A stretch of DNA of 64,000 nucleotides from Corticimicrobacter populi (GTDB taxonomy: Bacteria; Pseudomonadota; Gammaproteobacteria; Burkholderiales; Burkholderiaceae_B): NCBI RefSeq assembly GCF_003123725.1, contig NZ_QETA01000002.1, forward strand, positions 124,001-188,000, written 5' to 3'. Positions 56,129 to 64,000 of this stretch are shown one piece after another. A program made the translations under genes and the position numbers. The notes under the pieces are model-generated. The model did not search any database. It was not told the DNA's origin and saw only the letters and a program-made list of their open reading frames with translations. Position 1 is the first letter of the stretch; each line of letters opens with the position of its first letter.

Positions 56129-56172
56129 TAGGGTTTTCCCTAATTATAGGGTAAACCCTAGGGCGTGATCAA
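56129..56172 (-). promoter_or_regulatory. Promoter with tandem TAGGG-N4-CCCTA operators
   Basis: On the minus strand TTGATC (56172-56167) and a perfect TATAAT (56148-56143) are 18 bases apart. One 14-base palindrome, TAGGGTAAACCCTA (56147-56160), fills the spacer; a second, TAGGGTTTTCCCTA (56129-56142), directly follows the -10. The copies start 18 bases apart and together form a larger mirror. Binding would block RNA polymerase, so a repressor is likely. Confidence 0.65.
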
Positions 56173-56312
56173 CAAATGCGCAGGAACCTTATACCTGTGT
56201 GGCATAAGCACCATTTCTCGCGGGTTTTTGACGTGTTTCCGCCACAACGGCACTCAAAAAAGGGGCTGGCAGGGGCATCTCCCCCGGATCTTGCGTGCCA
56301 GGAGAGGGCCGG

Positions 56313-57224
56313 CTAGGCGGGTGGATGGTTGAGCAGCGTGCGGGCCGCCAGGATGACTTCGCTGGCGGTCATGCCCTTGGGGCCCGTGCCGTGTGCCACC
56401 AGGTAGTCGGCTGCTGCCCCATGCAGCCAGACCGCGCCAGGAATAGCCTGTTCGGGCGGCACGCCTTGCGCCAGGAAACTGCCGATCATCCCGGCCAGTA
56501 CGTCGCCGGTGCCGCCGCTGGCCAGACCAGGATTGCCGCTGCCGTTTTGCCACAGGCGGCCATCGGGCGCGCAAACGAGGGTGCCGGCCCCCTTGAGGAC
56601 GGCCCAGCAGTCATATCGCTGTGCAAGATGCATGACGGCACGGGGGCGGTCGGCCTGTATTCCGGCGATATCGGTATCCAGCAGGGCCGCCGCCTCGCCA
56701 GGGTGCGGTGTCAGCACCCTGGGTGCACCTGCCTGGGTCAGGCATGATCGCCAGAATGGCCGATGCGCCGGCTCGGCCAGCCAGCGCAGGCCGTCCGCAT
56801 CCAGCACGATGGGCTGCATCGGCTGTGAACCCAGAAGCTGGTGCAGCAGCCGTTCGGCCATATCGCTGCGGCCCAGGCCACAGCCTGCTGTCCAGGCAGA
56901 AATACCCAGGGAGCCGGCTGCCTCCAGTAGCGCATCGGCGGCATGAAGCATCAACTCAGGATGCTGCGGATCGCAGGGCAGAGGTGAGACGGTCTGGCAG
57001 AATCCGGCAAAGACCTTGCCGGTGCCCATGAGCAGTGCGGCGCGTGCCGCCAGCAGCACGGCACCGCTCATGCCTGCTGCACCGCCCAGCACAGCCAGCG
57101 AACCGTGGCTGCCCTTGTGCGACAGGGCAGAGCGTGGCGCGAACAGGGCTGGAAAAAGAGACAGCCCGTCCTGTAAAGGAACGGGCTGGCGGGCAGAGGC
57201 GATGCGTGCGGGCAAGGATGACAT
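56313..57224 (-). CDS. nnrD: ADP-dependent NAD(P)H-hydrate dehydratase
   Basis: A 303-residue metabolite-repair enzyme of the YjeF C-terminal (ribokinase-like) family, which restores NAD(P)H from its hydrated forms. Signatures are HKGSHGSLAVLGGAAGMSGA (about 36), the LTPHPGEAAALL segment, and the catalytic NGSGNPGLASGGTGDVLAG region. The YjeF N-terminal epimerase domain found fused in E. coli NnrE/D is absent and not seen in the window. The start at 57224 is chosen because AGGGAA precedes it. Confidence 0.92.
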   Translation of the reverse strand: MSSLPARIASARQPVPLQDGLSLFPALFAPRSALSHKGSHGSLAVLGGAAGMSGAVLLAARAALLMGTGKVFAGFCQTVSPLPCDPQHPELMLHAADALLEAAGSLGISAWTAGCGLGRSDMAERLLHQLLGSQPMQPIVLDADGLRWLAEPAHRPFWRSCLTQAGAPRVLTPHPGEAAALLDTDIAGIQADRPRAVMHLAQRYDCWAVLKGAGTLVCAPDGRLWQNGSGNPGLASGGTGDVLAGMIGSFLAQGVPPEQAIPGAVWLHGAAADYLVAHGTGPKGMTASEVILAARTLLNHPPA

Positions 57225-57280
57225 GGCAGGTTCCCTGGTTGGACCGATGGGCACCCGCACTTGCCGCTACCGCATGCGTA

Positions 57281-57793
57281 TTAGTCGGCGGCTGCCTCGG
57301 GTGCAGCAGGTTCCTCGAAGGAGGCCCCGCTATTGTTGGCAATATAAACCACGGCGCGGGCGACTTCGTAGTCGCTCAGCGTCGGATTGCCGCCCTTGGC
57401 CGGCATGGCATTCTTGCCATGCAGTGCCACATTCAGCATCTCTTCGAAGCCGGTGGCAATGAACGGCTGCCAGGCATCGACGTTGCCGAAGATCGGCGCG
57501 CCGGAGACGCCCGCAGCGTGACAGGACGAACAGGTGCTCTTGTAGACTTCTTCGCCGGTCTTCAGGACGCGCTCGGACTCGGTCGGCACCAGCACAAGGC
57601 GGGCCACCGGCGCGATACGGCTCTCAACGGCTTCAGGGTTGTGCGCGTCGCCCGACGAGGCCGGCGGCACAATGATGTTGATGGCGAGAAATACGGCCAC
57701 TACGCCGACGATGAGGAGGGCGACAACGGTAAAGAGCTGCTTGGGCGTTTTGATGAAACCGCCGTCTTCTGTCTGATCGGGAGTGGTGCTCAT
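57281..57793 (-). CDS. Membrane-anchored c5-type cytochrome c
   Basis: A 170-residue protein with an N-terminal membrane helix (about 22-44, LFTVVALLIVGVVAVFLAINI) and one periplasmic cytochrome domain. The heme site is CSSCH (about 100) and the axial Met lies in NAMPAKGGN. This layout matches cytochrome c5/CycB proteins of Burkholderiales, which shuttle electrons to cytochrome oxidase. The start at 57793 is preferred because the upstream reading is not a signal sequence. The C-terminus is an Ala/Glu/Pro tail. Confidence 0.88.
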   Translation of the reverse strand: MSTTPDQTEDGGFIKTPKQLFTVVALLIVGVVAVFLAINIIVPPASSGDAHNPEAVESRIAPVARLVLVPTESERVLKTGEEVYKSTCSSCHAAGVSGAPIFGNVDAWQPFIATGFEEMLNVALHGKNAMPAKGGNPTLSDYEVARAVVYIANNSGASFEEPAAPEAAAD

Positions 57794-58005
57794 GTGAAAA
57801 CCTTGATTGTCAGGGACATGCCGGACCGCATCGGCGTGGTCGGCCATTATAACTTTGTTGTGAGTAGGGTTAAAAGGCCGCGTGCTGCAGTCAGTGGCGC
57901 ATCCTGCCTGTGCTTGCCTGAACCGGACGGGCTGTGGCATGCTTGCGCTCTGCATGATTGACGCTTGCGGTCGCCGCATTTTCTTCTTTTTTCCATCTAT
58001 TTGTT

Positions 58006-59223
58006 ATGACATTGATCAAACTGGACAGTCCGGTCCTGGGTACGCCCCTGTCGTCTTCGGCTACGCGGGTCATGCTGCTGGGATCGGGTGAACTGGGCAA
58101 GGAAGTCATCATTGCCCTGCAGCGGCTGGGGATCGAGGTCATTGCGGTGGACCGCTACGCGGATGCACCGGGCCATCAGGTGGCGCATCGTGCGCATGTT
58201 GTCTCCATGACGGATCGCGAAGCCCTGCGGCGCGTGATCGAGCAGGAGCACCCCGATGTGATCGTGCCCGAAATCGAGGCCATTGCCACCGATCTGCTGG
58301 TCGAACTGGAGCAGGCCGGCCAGGTGCGCGTCACACCGACCGCGCGCGCGGCACAACTGACCATGAATCGCGAGGGCATTCGTCGCCTGGCTGCCGAAAC
58401 CCTGGGCCTGCCCACGTCGCCATACCGGTTTGTCGATACGCTCGATGAATTGCGTCAGGCGGTGGCCGAGATCGGCCTGCCCTGCGTGATCAAGCCGGTC
58501 ATGTCGTCCTCGGGCAAGGGCCAGTCCGTGCTGCGCGCCGAAAGCGATATCGAATCAGCCTGGCGTTATGCACAGGAGGGCGGGCGTGTCGGTGCTGGCC
58601 GGGCCATTGTCGAGGGATTCATCGACTTTGACTACGAGATTACCTTGCTGACTGTGCGTGCGCGCAATGCAGCTGGCGAGATCGAAACCGATTTCTGCGC
58701 GCCGATCGGCCATCGGCAGGTCGATGGCGACTATGTCGAGAGCTGGCAGCCGCATCCCATGTCGCCGGTGGCGCTGGCCGAGGCTCGTCGGATCGCGGCG
58801 GCTGTCACGACCGAACTGGGGGGGCTGGGCATATTTGGTGTGGAACTGTTCGTGGCGGGGGAACAGGTCTGGTTCTCCGAGGTCAGCCCACGCCCGCACG
58901 ATACCGGCATGGTGACCATGGCGACCCAGGTGCAGAACGAGTTCGAGCTGCATGCCCGTGCCCTGCTGGGGCTGCCGGTCGATACCACATTGCGCCAGCC
59001 GGGTGCCAGCAGTGTCATCTATGGTGGTGTCGAGGCGCGGGGCGTACGCTTCTCGGGGGTGGCCGAGGCGCTGGCCGAGCCGGGCGTGGATATCCGCCTG
59101 TTCGGCAAGCCCGAGTCTTTCGTAAAGCGTCGCATGGGTGTGGCGCTGGCCACGGCCGAGACCATCGAGCAGGCACGCGACAAGGCCCTGGCCGCCAGCG
59201 GCAAGGTCAGTGTCAGTGTCTGA
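58006..59223 (+). CDS. purT: Formate-dependent GAR transformylase
   Basis: A 405-residue ATP-grasp enzyme that makes formyl-GAR from formate and ATP in purine synthesis. The opening [19 protein letters not shown] and [18 protein letters not shown] are diagnostic, as are [13 protein letters not shown] and [13 protein letters not shown]. The ATG at 58006 lacks a clear ribosome site, but matches the usual N-terminus (MTL...). It is 153 bases from apt, another purine gene, on the same strand. Confidence 0.95.
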   Translation: MTLIKLDSPVLGTPLSSSATRVMLLGSGELGKEVIIALQRLGIEVIAVDRYADAPGHQVAHRAHVVSMTDREALRRVIEQEHPDVIVPEIEAIATDLLVELEQAGQVRVTPTARAAQLTMNREGIRRLAAETLGLPTSPYRFVDTLDELRQAVAEIGLPCVIKPVMSSSGKGQSVLRAESDIESAWRYAQEGGRVGAGRAIVEGFIDFDYEITLLTVRARNAAGEIETDFCAPIGHRQVDGDYVESWQPHPMSPVALAEARRIAAAVTTELGGLGIFGVELFVAGEQVWFSEVSPRPHDTGMVTMATQVQNEFELHARALLGLPVDTTLRQPGASSVIYGGVEARGVRFSGVAEALAEPGVDIRLFGKPESFVKRRMGVALATAETIEQARDKALAASGKVSVSV

Positions 59224-59376
59224 TCACATAGGCGGGCGTATCGGCAGGTCATGATCCTGTCATATGCCAGCTTGTGAGTGCCCGTAAGATAGCCCTGTAT
59301 TTTCCGTACCCTTTACAATCGACGCCGACTGCCCTGCCGGGCAGGGCGACCGACGACTCCTGCCAGGACACACGCC

Positions 59377-59934
59377 ATGCATGATACCGATACCTCCGAC
59401 CTGATCCGGCGCACGATCCGCAGCGTCCCGGACTGGCCCCAGCCCGGCGTGACCTTTCGGGATATCACGCCGGTGCTGCAGGATCCGCACACCTTCCGCC
59501 GCCTGATCGATGTGTTCGTCTATCGCTATATGCGTCAGCGGCTGGATCTGGTGGCCTGTGTGGATGCACGTGGCTTCATCATCGGCAGCGCGCTGGCCTA
59601 TGAGCTCAACCTGGGTTTCGTGCCGGTGCGCAAGCGCGGCAAGCTGCCGTTCGATACCGTTTCCGAAGAGTTCGTGCTGGAATACGGCAGCGCCACGGTC
59701 GAGATGCATACGGATTCGGTCCGGCCCGGTCAGCGCGTGCTGCTGGTCGATGATCTGATCGCTACAGGGGGCACCATGACGGCGGCCATCAAGCTGTTGC
59801 AGCGCCTTGGGGCCAACGTGCTGGAGGCGGCTGCGATCATCGATTTGCCCGAGCTGGGCGGCTCCAAACTGATTCGCGATACGGGCACTCCGCTGTTCAC
59901 GATCTGCCAGTTCCTGGAATCCGAGCGGGGCTGA
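59377..59934 (+). CDS. apt: Adenine phosphoribosyltransferase
   Basis: A 185-residue purine-salvage enzyme joining adenine and PRPP. The PRPP loop is [13 protein letters not shown] (about 124) and the adenine-side segment [16 protein letters not shown] 7-bp hairpin (59331-59347) lies in the leader and AGGACA precedes the start. Its closeness to purT suggests local grouping of purine genes, though the 153-base gap implies its own promoter. Confidence 0.95.
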   Translation: MHDTDTSDLIRRTIRSVPDWPQPGVTFRDITPVLQDPHTFRRLIDVFVYRYMRQRLDLVACVDARGFIIGSALAYELNLGFVPVRKRGKLPFDTVSEEFVLEYGSATVEMHTDSVRPGQRVLLVDDLIATGGTMTAAIKLLQRLGANVLEAAAIIDLPELGGSKLIRDTGTPLFTICQFLESERG

Positions 59935-59942
59935 GCGGCAGA

Positions 59943-59985
59943 TGTACTGCAGGCTGATTGACGGAAGTCGGCAATCAGCCGTACA
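59943..59985 (+). other. Hairpin after apt
   Basis: GGCTGATTG (59952-59960) pairs with CAATCAGCC (59972-59980), extended after a bulge by TGTAC/GTACA. There is no T-run, so it may be a message-end stabiliser or a leader element of the following gene rather than a classic terminator. Confidence 0.45.
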
Positions 59986-60016
59986 GCGGTAGGTCTCATT
60001 AAAGAGCGGGCTGCAA

Positions 60017-60415
60017 TTGAAGAAGCAATATCTTTGTTTTGTGATGCTATGGCTGCTGGGCGCGGGCCATGCGTATGCGTCCTGCACAAGTGTCGATGCC
60101 TGTGAAAGTGATGCGGTGCTGGCACCCCATGCTGAAGCCGTGATCTACGGACCGTTTTCGTCGTCCGATGCGCGCGTGCTCTATACCTTCATTTTCAGGG
60201 ATTTCTCGGTATCCCGAGTGAATGTGATCAGGCACGTCATCGAGTCTTGGGATGGCCATGCCTGGATTGCGGAATCGGACAGCATGAGCGAAGGTTCCCA
60301 TGTCGTGACGCGCAATGTTGTGTCCGAGGGCAAGGCGAAATACCGCTATCGCATCCTGAATGAGGGTACTGAAAACATAGAGCGCTGGACCCTTTCAAGG
60401 CGTGTGACGCCTTGA
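60017..60415 (+). CDS. Small secreted protein of unknown function
   Basis: A 132-residue protein starting at TTG (60017) with a clear signal peptide (KKQYLCFVMLWLLGAGHAYA, cut before SCTSVDAC). The mature part is about 110 residues and mostly beta-strand-like (AVIYGPFSSSDARVLYTFIF, HVVTRNVVSEGKAKYRYRI). Two Cys near the mature N-terminus could form a disulfide. I recognise no family. An ATG nine codons later would cut the signal peptide, so TTG is preferred. The gene ends inside a perfect inverted repeat. Confidence 0.6.
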   Translation: MKKQYLCFVMLWLLGAGHAYASCTSVDACESDAVLAPHAEAVIYGPFSSSDARVLYTFIFRDFSVSRVNVIRHVIESWDGHAWIAESDSMSEGSHVVTRNVVSEGKAKYRYRILNEGTENIERWTLSRRVTP

Positions 60416-60419
60416 AAGG
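60391..60419. repeat. 13-bp perfect inverted repeat spanning the end of the small secreted-protein gene
   Basis: CCTTTCAAGGCGT (60391-60403) and ACGCCTTGAAAGG (60407-60419) are exact reverse complements with a 3-base loop. It covers the last codons and stop of the gene and lies between converging genes. No T-run follows on either strand. Confidence 0.75.
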
Positions 60420-60473
60420 CCGCTTCGTTCGAGCGCGGGATGCTGGCTGGTAGGCTCGCCTGCCCACACCGGC

Positions 60474-61982
60474 TTACAGGAACAGCTTGTAGGCCGGGTT
60501 GTCGCTTTCGTTCCAGAATGGATAGCCCAGCGTGGACAGGAATTCCTTGAAGACCTTCTTGTCAGACGGCGGCACCTGGATGCCGACCAGGATGCGACCG
60601 AAATCGGCACCCTGGTTGCGGTAGTGGAACAGGCTGATGTTCCAGTCGGGGTGCATCGCTTCCAGAAAGCGCACCAGCGCACCCGGGCGCTCCGGAAATT
60701 CAAAGCGGTACAGCAGTTCGTCCTGCGCCAGCGGCGAGTGCCCGCCTACCATGTAGCGCAGGTGGGTCTTGGCCATCTCGTCCTGCGTCAGGTCCAGCGT
60801 CTCGAAGCCGTGCTTGCGGAAATTATTGGCGATCTTTTCGGCTTCGGCGTGCGAGCTGATCTGCACACCCACGAAGACGTGGGCACGTTGCGCATCGGAA
60901 ATACGATAGTTGAATTCGGTGACGTTGCGGGTGCCGACCAGCTTGCAGAAGCGCAGGAAGCTGCCGCGCTGCTCGGGCAGACTGACGGCAAACAGTGCTT
61001 CGCGTGCCTCGCCCACCTCGGCGCGATCGGCCACCACGCGCAGGCGGTCGAAGTTCATGTTGGCACCGCTGGTGATCGCTACCAGCGTCTTGCCCTTGAG
61101 CTTGTGCTCGGCGGCATAGCGCTTGGCCCCGGCGACGGCCAGGGCACCGGCCGGCTCGACCACGTGGCGCGTGTCCTGAAACACATCCTTGATGGCGGCG
61201 CACAGGGCATCGGTATCGACCGTCACGAAATCATCGACGTACTGGCGTACCAGTCGGAAGGTTTCACTGCCGACCTGCTTGACGGCCGTACCATCTGAAA
61301 ACAGTCCGACATCGTTGAGCGTAATGCGACGGCCAGCCTTGACGCTGCGCAGCATGGCGTCGGAATCCTGGGTGTGAACGCCGATGACCTTGATTTCGGG
61401 GCGCAGTGCCTTGACGTAGGCGGCAATGCCGGAGATCAGGCCGCCACCGCCAATGGGGACGAATATGGCGTCGATGGGGCCGGTATGCTGGCGCAGGATC
61501 TCCATGGCGATGGTGCCCTGGCCGGCAATCACCTCTGGATCGTCAAATGGATGGACAAAGGTCAGCTTGTGTTTTTTCTGCAGTTCCAGTGCATGCTGGT
61601 AGGCATCGGAGTAGCTTTCGCCGGCCAGCTCGACCTCGCCGCCCAGCCGCCGCACGGCGTCGATCTTGACCTTGGGTGTGGTGGTCGGCATCACGATGAC
61701 GGCGCGACAGCCCAGCTTCTGTGCCGACAGCGCCACGCCCTGGGCATGGTTGCCGGCCGAGGCTGCCAGCACGCCGCGCTTGCGCTCGGCAGGTGTGAGC
61801 TGCGCCATCTTGTTGTAGGCACCGCGCAGCTTGAAGCTGAAAACCGGCTGGGTATCCTCACGCTTGAACAGAATGTCGTTGCCGATTCGCTGAGAGAGCT
61901 GCGGGGCGGGTTGCAGGGGCGTTTCGACGGCGACATCGTAGACCTTGGCGGTCAGTATGCGTTTCAGATAATCGGTGGGCAT
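60474..61982 (-). CDS. ilvA: Threonine ammonia-lyase, biosynthetic
   Basis: A 502-residue PLP enzyme making 2-oxobutanoate from threonine for isoleucine synthesis. The PLP Lys lies in FSFKLRGAYN (about residue 50), the phosphate loop is VPIGGGGL, and two ACT-like regulatory domains occupy the last ~170 residues (ALFAVSLPEQRGSF and LLYRFEFPERPGALVRF). The two-ACT layout is the isoleucine-inhibited biosynthetic form, not the short catabolic TdcB type. The ATG at 61982 begins the conserved domain. Confidence 0.95.
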   Translation of the reverse strand: MPTDYLKRILTAKVYDVAVETPLQPAPQLSQRIGNDILFKREDTQPVFSFKLRGAYNKMAQLTPAERKRGVLAASAGNHAQGVALSAQKLGCRAVIVMPTTTPKVKIDAVRRLGGEVELAGESYSDAYQHALELQKKHKLTFVHPFDDPEVIAGQGTIAMEILRQHTGPIDAIFVPIGGGGLISGIAAYVKALRPEIKVIGVHTQDSDAMLRSVKAGRRITLNDVGLFSDGTAVKQVGSETFRLVRQYVDDFVTVDTDALCAAIKDVFQDTRHVVEPAGALAVAGAKRYAAEHKLKGKTLVAITSGANMNFDRLRVVADRAEVGEAREALFAVSLPEQRGSFLRFCKLVGTRNVTEFNYRISDAQRAHVFVGVQISSHAEAEKIANNFRKHGFETLDLTQDEMAKTHLRYMVGGHSPLAQDELLYRFEFPERPGALVRFLEAMHPDWNISLFHYRNQGADFGRILVGIQVPPSDKKVFKEFLSTLGYPFWNESDNPAYKLFL

Positions 61983-62154
61983 GATCGACAGAATAAAAAA
62001 ATTGCGCGTCCGCCACCCGGCTGGACGTCGCATGTTCCAAATACTATATCAGCTATGCAGGCCTGACCGGCGGGGAGGCGCGTCCCTTGCACTACAATCC
62101 GGCCATCGAGACAGTTACACGGCCCGCACTGGGGCCGAGCAGGAGGGCGCAGGC

Positions 62155-63843
62155 ATGGAGAGGAATACCCTGTTCGAGGGGCGCATTGCAGCACCGCTGA
62201 CGGTCGTGGCAACAGCACACGGTCGTCGGCGTCCTGTCTGGCAGTCCGGGCGTCGACTGGCTGGCCTGGTGGCTGCCGGCATACTGGCGCTGGGGCTGGA
62301 TGCAGCGGAGCCGGTCCGGGCCGCCGATGCGCCCAATGAGCTGCGCGTGATCGCCCACTCGAACATCACCATGCTGGATCCGATCTGGACTACCGCCTAC
62401 CTGACCCGCAATTTCGGCTACATGGTCTACGACACGCTGTTCGGCACCGATGCCGAAGGGCGCATCCAGCCGCAGATGGTGCAGGACTGGACCGTGTCCG
62501 ATGACGGGCTGACCTGGACGTTCACTCTGCGCGAAGGGCTGAAGTTTCATGATGGCGAACCCGTCACCAGTGCCGATGTGATCATGTCGCTGCGTCGCTG
62601 GGCCAGCCGCGATACGCTGGGCGGGCTGCTGGAGCAGTCGCTGGATCATTACGACCTTCTTGATGATCGCACCTTCCAGCTGGTACTGGCGCAGCCTTTC
62701 GGCATGGTGCTGGAGGCGCTGGGCAAGCCTTCCTCCAACGTGCCGTTCATCATGCCCGAGCGCGTGGCGCGCACGCCGGGGGATCAGCAGATCCGGGAGG
62801 CCATCGGCTCCGGCCCCTATCGATTTGTCGAAAGCGAGTTCCGCCCAGGCGAAAGCGTGCTGTTCGTCCGCAACGAAGATTATGTGCCGCGCGATGAGCC
62901 GCCTTCGGGCACGGCCGGCGGCAAGCAGGTCTATGTGGATCAGGTCAAGTGGCTGATCATCCGCGATCCGCAGACACAGCTCAATGCCTTGCTCAATGGC
63001 GAGGCGGATATCCTCGAACAGCCGGCTTTCGAGCAGTACCCCGTCCTGGCGGCAGATCCCGATATCGAGATCGTCAATGCGCAACCGGCCGGACTGCAGT
63101 ATTCGATGCGGTTCAATTTCAAGCATCCGCCTTTCGACAATCCGGAGATCCGGCGAGCCGCCATGCTGTCGTTGGGCCAGGAGCAGTTTCTCAAGACCCA
63201 GGTCGGGATTGCCGATTACTACCGATTCTGCACCAGCATGTTCCCCTGCGGTACGCCATTTGCCAGTGAGCAGACCGGTGGCTACACGGGACGTGCCGAT
63301 CCGGCTGCAGCGCGGGCTCTGCTGGAGAAGGCTGGCTATCAGGGGGAACCGGTCGTCCTGCTGCAACCGACGGATCTTTCGCATATCAACAAATTGCCGC
63401 TGGTTGCGCGCCAGCAACTGGAGCGGGCCGGTTTCAAGGTCGATCTGCAGTCGATGGACTGGCAGACCCTGGTGTCGCGCCGGGCTCGCCAGGACGCGCC
63501 TGCCCAGGGAGGCTGGAACCTGTTCCTGACGGCCTGGGTGGCCGAGGATATTCTCAATCCCCTGACCATGGCGATGATGAATGCCCGGGGCGACCAGGGC
63601 TGGTTCGGCTGGCAGGATGATCCTGAGCTTGAGCGTATCAAACGGGAGTTTGCCCGCGCCACGACTGACGCAGACAAGAAGCAATGGGCCGAGCGTGCCC
63701 AGTTGCGGGCGTTCGAGACAGCCAGCCATGTGCCGCTGGGCCAGTACATCGTGCCGCCTGCCGTGCGCAAGGGGGTGACGGGCATCGTGCCTGCGGGAGC
63801 CCAGGTGTACTGGAATATCCGCAAGGACCCACAGGGCGAATGA
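62155..63843 (+). CDS. ABC importer binding protein, peptide/nickel (family 5) type
   Basis: A 562-residue class II substrate-binding protein of the DppA/OppA/NikA family. A 58-residue N-terminal stretch with several Arg and then a hydrophobic run (GLVAAGILALGLDAAEPVRAA) forms an unusually long signal. The mature domain opens ELRVIAHSNITMLDPIWTTAYLT and has GLTWTFTLREGLKFHDGEPVTSADV, the family hallmark. The ligand (peptide, nickel chelate, opine or other) cannot be told. AGGAGG precedes the start. The permease gene follows after 22 bases. Confidence 0.88.
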   Translation: MERNTLFEGRIAAPLTVVATAHGRRRPVWQSGRRLAGLVAAGILALGLDAAEPVRAADAPNELRVIAHSNITMLDPIWTTAYLTRNFGYMVYDTLFGTDAEGRIQPQMVQDWTVSDDGLTWTFTLREGLKFHDGEPVTSADVIMSLRRWASRDTLGGLLEQSLDHYDLLDDRTFQLVLAQPFGMVLEALGKPSSNVPFIMPERVARTPGDQQIREAIGSGPYRFVESEFRPGESVLFVRNEDYVPRDEPPSGTAGGKQVYVDQVKWLIIRDPQTQLNALLNGEADILEQPAFEQYPVLAADPDIEIVNAQPAGLQYSMRFNFKHPPFDNPEIRRAAMLSLGQEQFLKTQVGIADYYRFCTSMFPCGTPFASEQTGGYTGRADPAAARALLEKAGYQGEPVVLLQPTDLSHINKLPLVARQQLERAGFKVDLQSMDWQTLVSRRARQDAPAQGGWNLFLTAWVAEDILNPLTMAMMNARGDQGWFGWQDDPELERIKREFARATTDADKKQWAERAQLRAFETASHVPLGQYIVPPAVRKGVTGIVPAGAQVYWNIRKDPQGE

Positions 63844-63865
63844 GCATGCCGGTGGAGTGGTTCCG

Positions 63866-64000
63866 ATGAGGCAGGATGGATGGGCGGGTGCGCTCGTATT
63901 CCTGGCCAAGCGTGTGCTGGCCATGCTGCCGGTGCTGCTGGTGGTGGCCGTGGCCGTGTTCATGATCGTGCGTCTGGCACCGGGCGATCCGGCGGCTGTC
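63866..64000 (+). CDS. ABC importer permease, DppB type, N-terminal part
   Basis: The first 45 codons of a permease cut off by the window end. After a short polar start it reads a membrane helix (RVLAMLPVLLVVAVAVFMIV) and then RLAPGDPAAV, the hallmark that ends the first helix in DppB/OppB proteins. It is the membrane partner of the binding protein encoded just upstream. Confidence 0.85.
   Translation, partial: MRQDGWAGALVFLAKRVLAMLPVLLVVAVAVFMIVRLAPGDPAAV

Noticed and set aside
62092-63963. Leftward 623-codon frame opposite the binding protein
   Set aside because: Antisense shadow; the plus-strand gene has a ribosome site, signal sequence and family hallmarks.

Overview
The window is 64 kb of G+C-rich chromosome from a betaproteobacterium. 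It is most likely a member of the Burkholderiales close to the Alcaligenaceae. This placement rests on gene content: hprK and ptsN beside rapZ, the kdsD-kdsC-lptCAB-hpf block, azurin, a betaproteobacterial-style atp operon, and argB followed by a pyrimidine 5'-nucleotidase. No rRNA, tRNA, insertion sequence, prophage or CRISPR array was seen. Most of the window is housekeeping DNA with two accessory blocks set into it.

Region 1 (1-8.4 kb): the end of a MoeB/ThiF-type gene, a DASS-family anion transporter, a pyrimidine nucleotidase and argB, the methionine importer metNIQ, then diaA-dolP and a TlpA-like thioredoxin. Region 2 (8.4-15.1 kb) is the first accessory block: a periplasmic three-subunit molybdenum hydroxylase (Tat-exported Mo subunit, 2Fe-2S subunit, tri-heme cytochrome c) with its XdhC and MocA-type maturation factors. 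It lies between diaA and yraN, which are usually neighbours. Region 3 (15.2-24.4 kb): yraN, rsmI, rlpA, then the leftward block kdsD-kdsC-lptC-lptA-lptB-hpf-ptsN-hprK-rapZ. The sigma-54 gene rpoN, normally between lptB and hpf, is missing there.

Region 4 (24.4-38.5 kb) is the second accessory block and the most interesting part. It reads as one rightward catecholate-siderophore locus: iron-siderophore binding protein, siderophore esterase, a complete LIV-type ABC importer (binding protein, two permeases, two ATPases), a 2,3-dihydroxybenzoate-AMP ligase, a 78-residue stand-alone aryl carrier protein, an EntF-like C-A-T-TE synthetase with a serine code, and a YncE-like beta-propeller. No gene for making 2,3-dihydroxybenzoate is present. 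The simplest testable idea is that the LIV importer supplies the aryl acid or recycles catechol pieces.

Region 5 (38.5-51.1 kb): azurin, a small membrane protein, dprA, the complete atpIBEFHAGDC operon, a divergent pair (small Rossmann protein and a Fis-HTH regulator), and hemE. Region 6 (51.1-64 kb): an AT-rich spacer with DnaA-box-like sites before priA-rep, a small unknown protein under a promoter with tandem TAGGG-N4-CCCTA palindromes, NAD(P)HX dehydratase, a membrane-anchored cytochrome c, purT, apt, a small secreted protein, ilvA, and the start of a peptide-type ABC importer that runs off the window.
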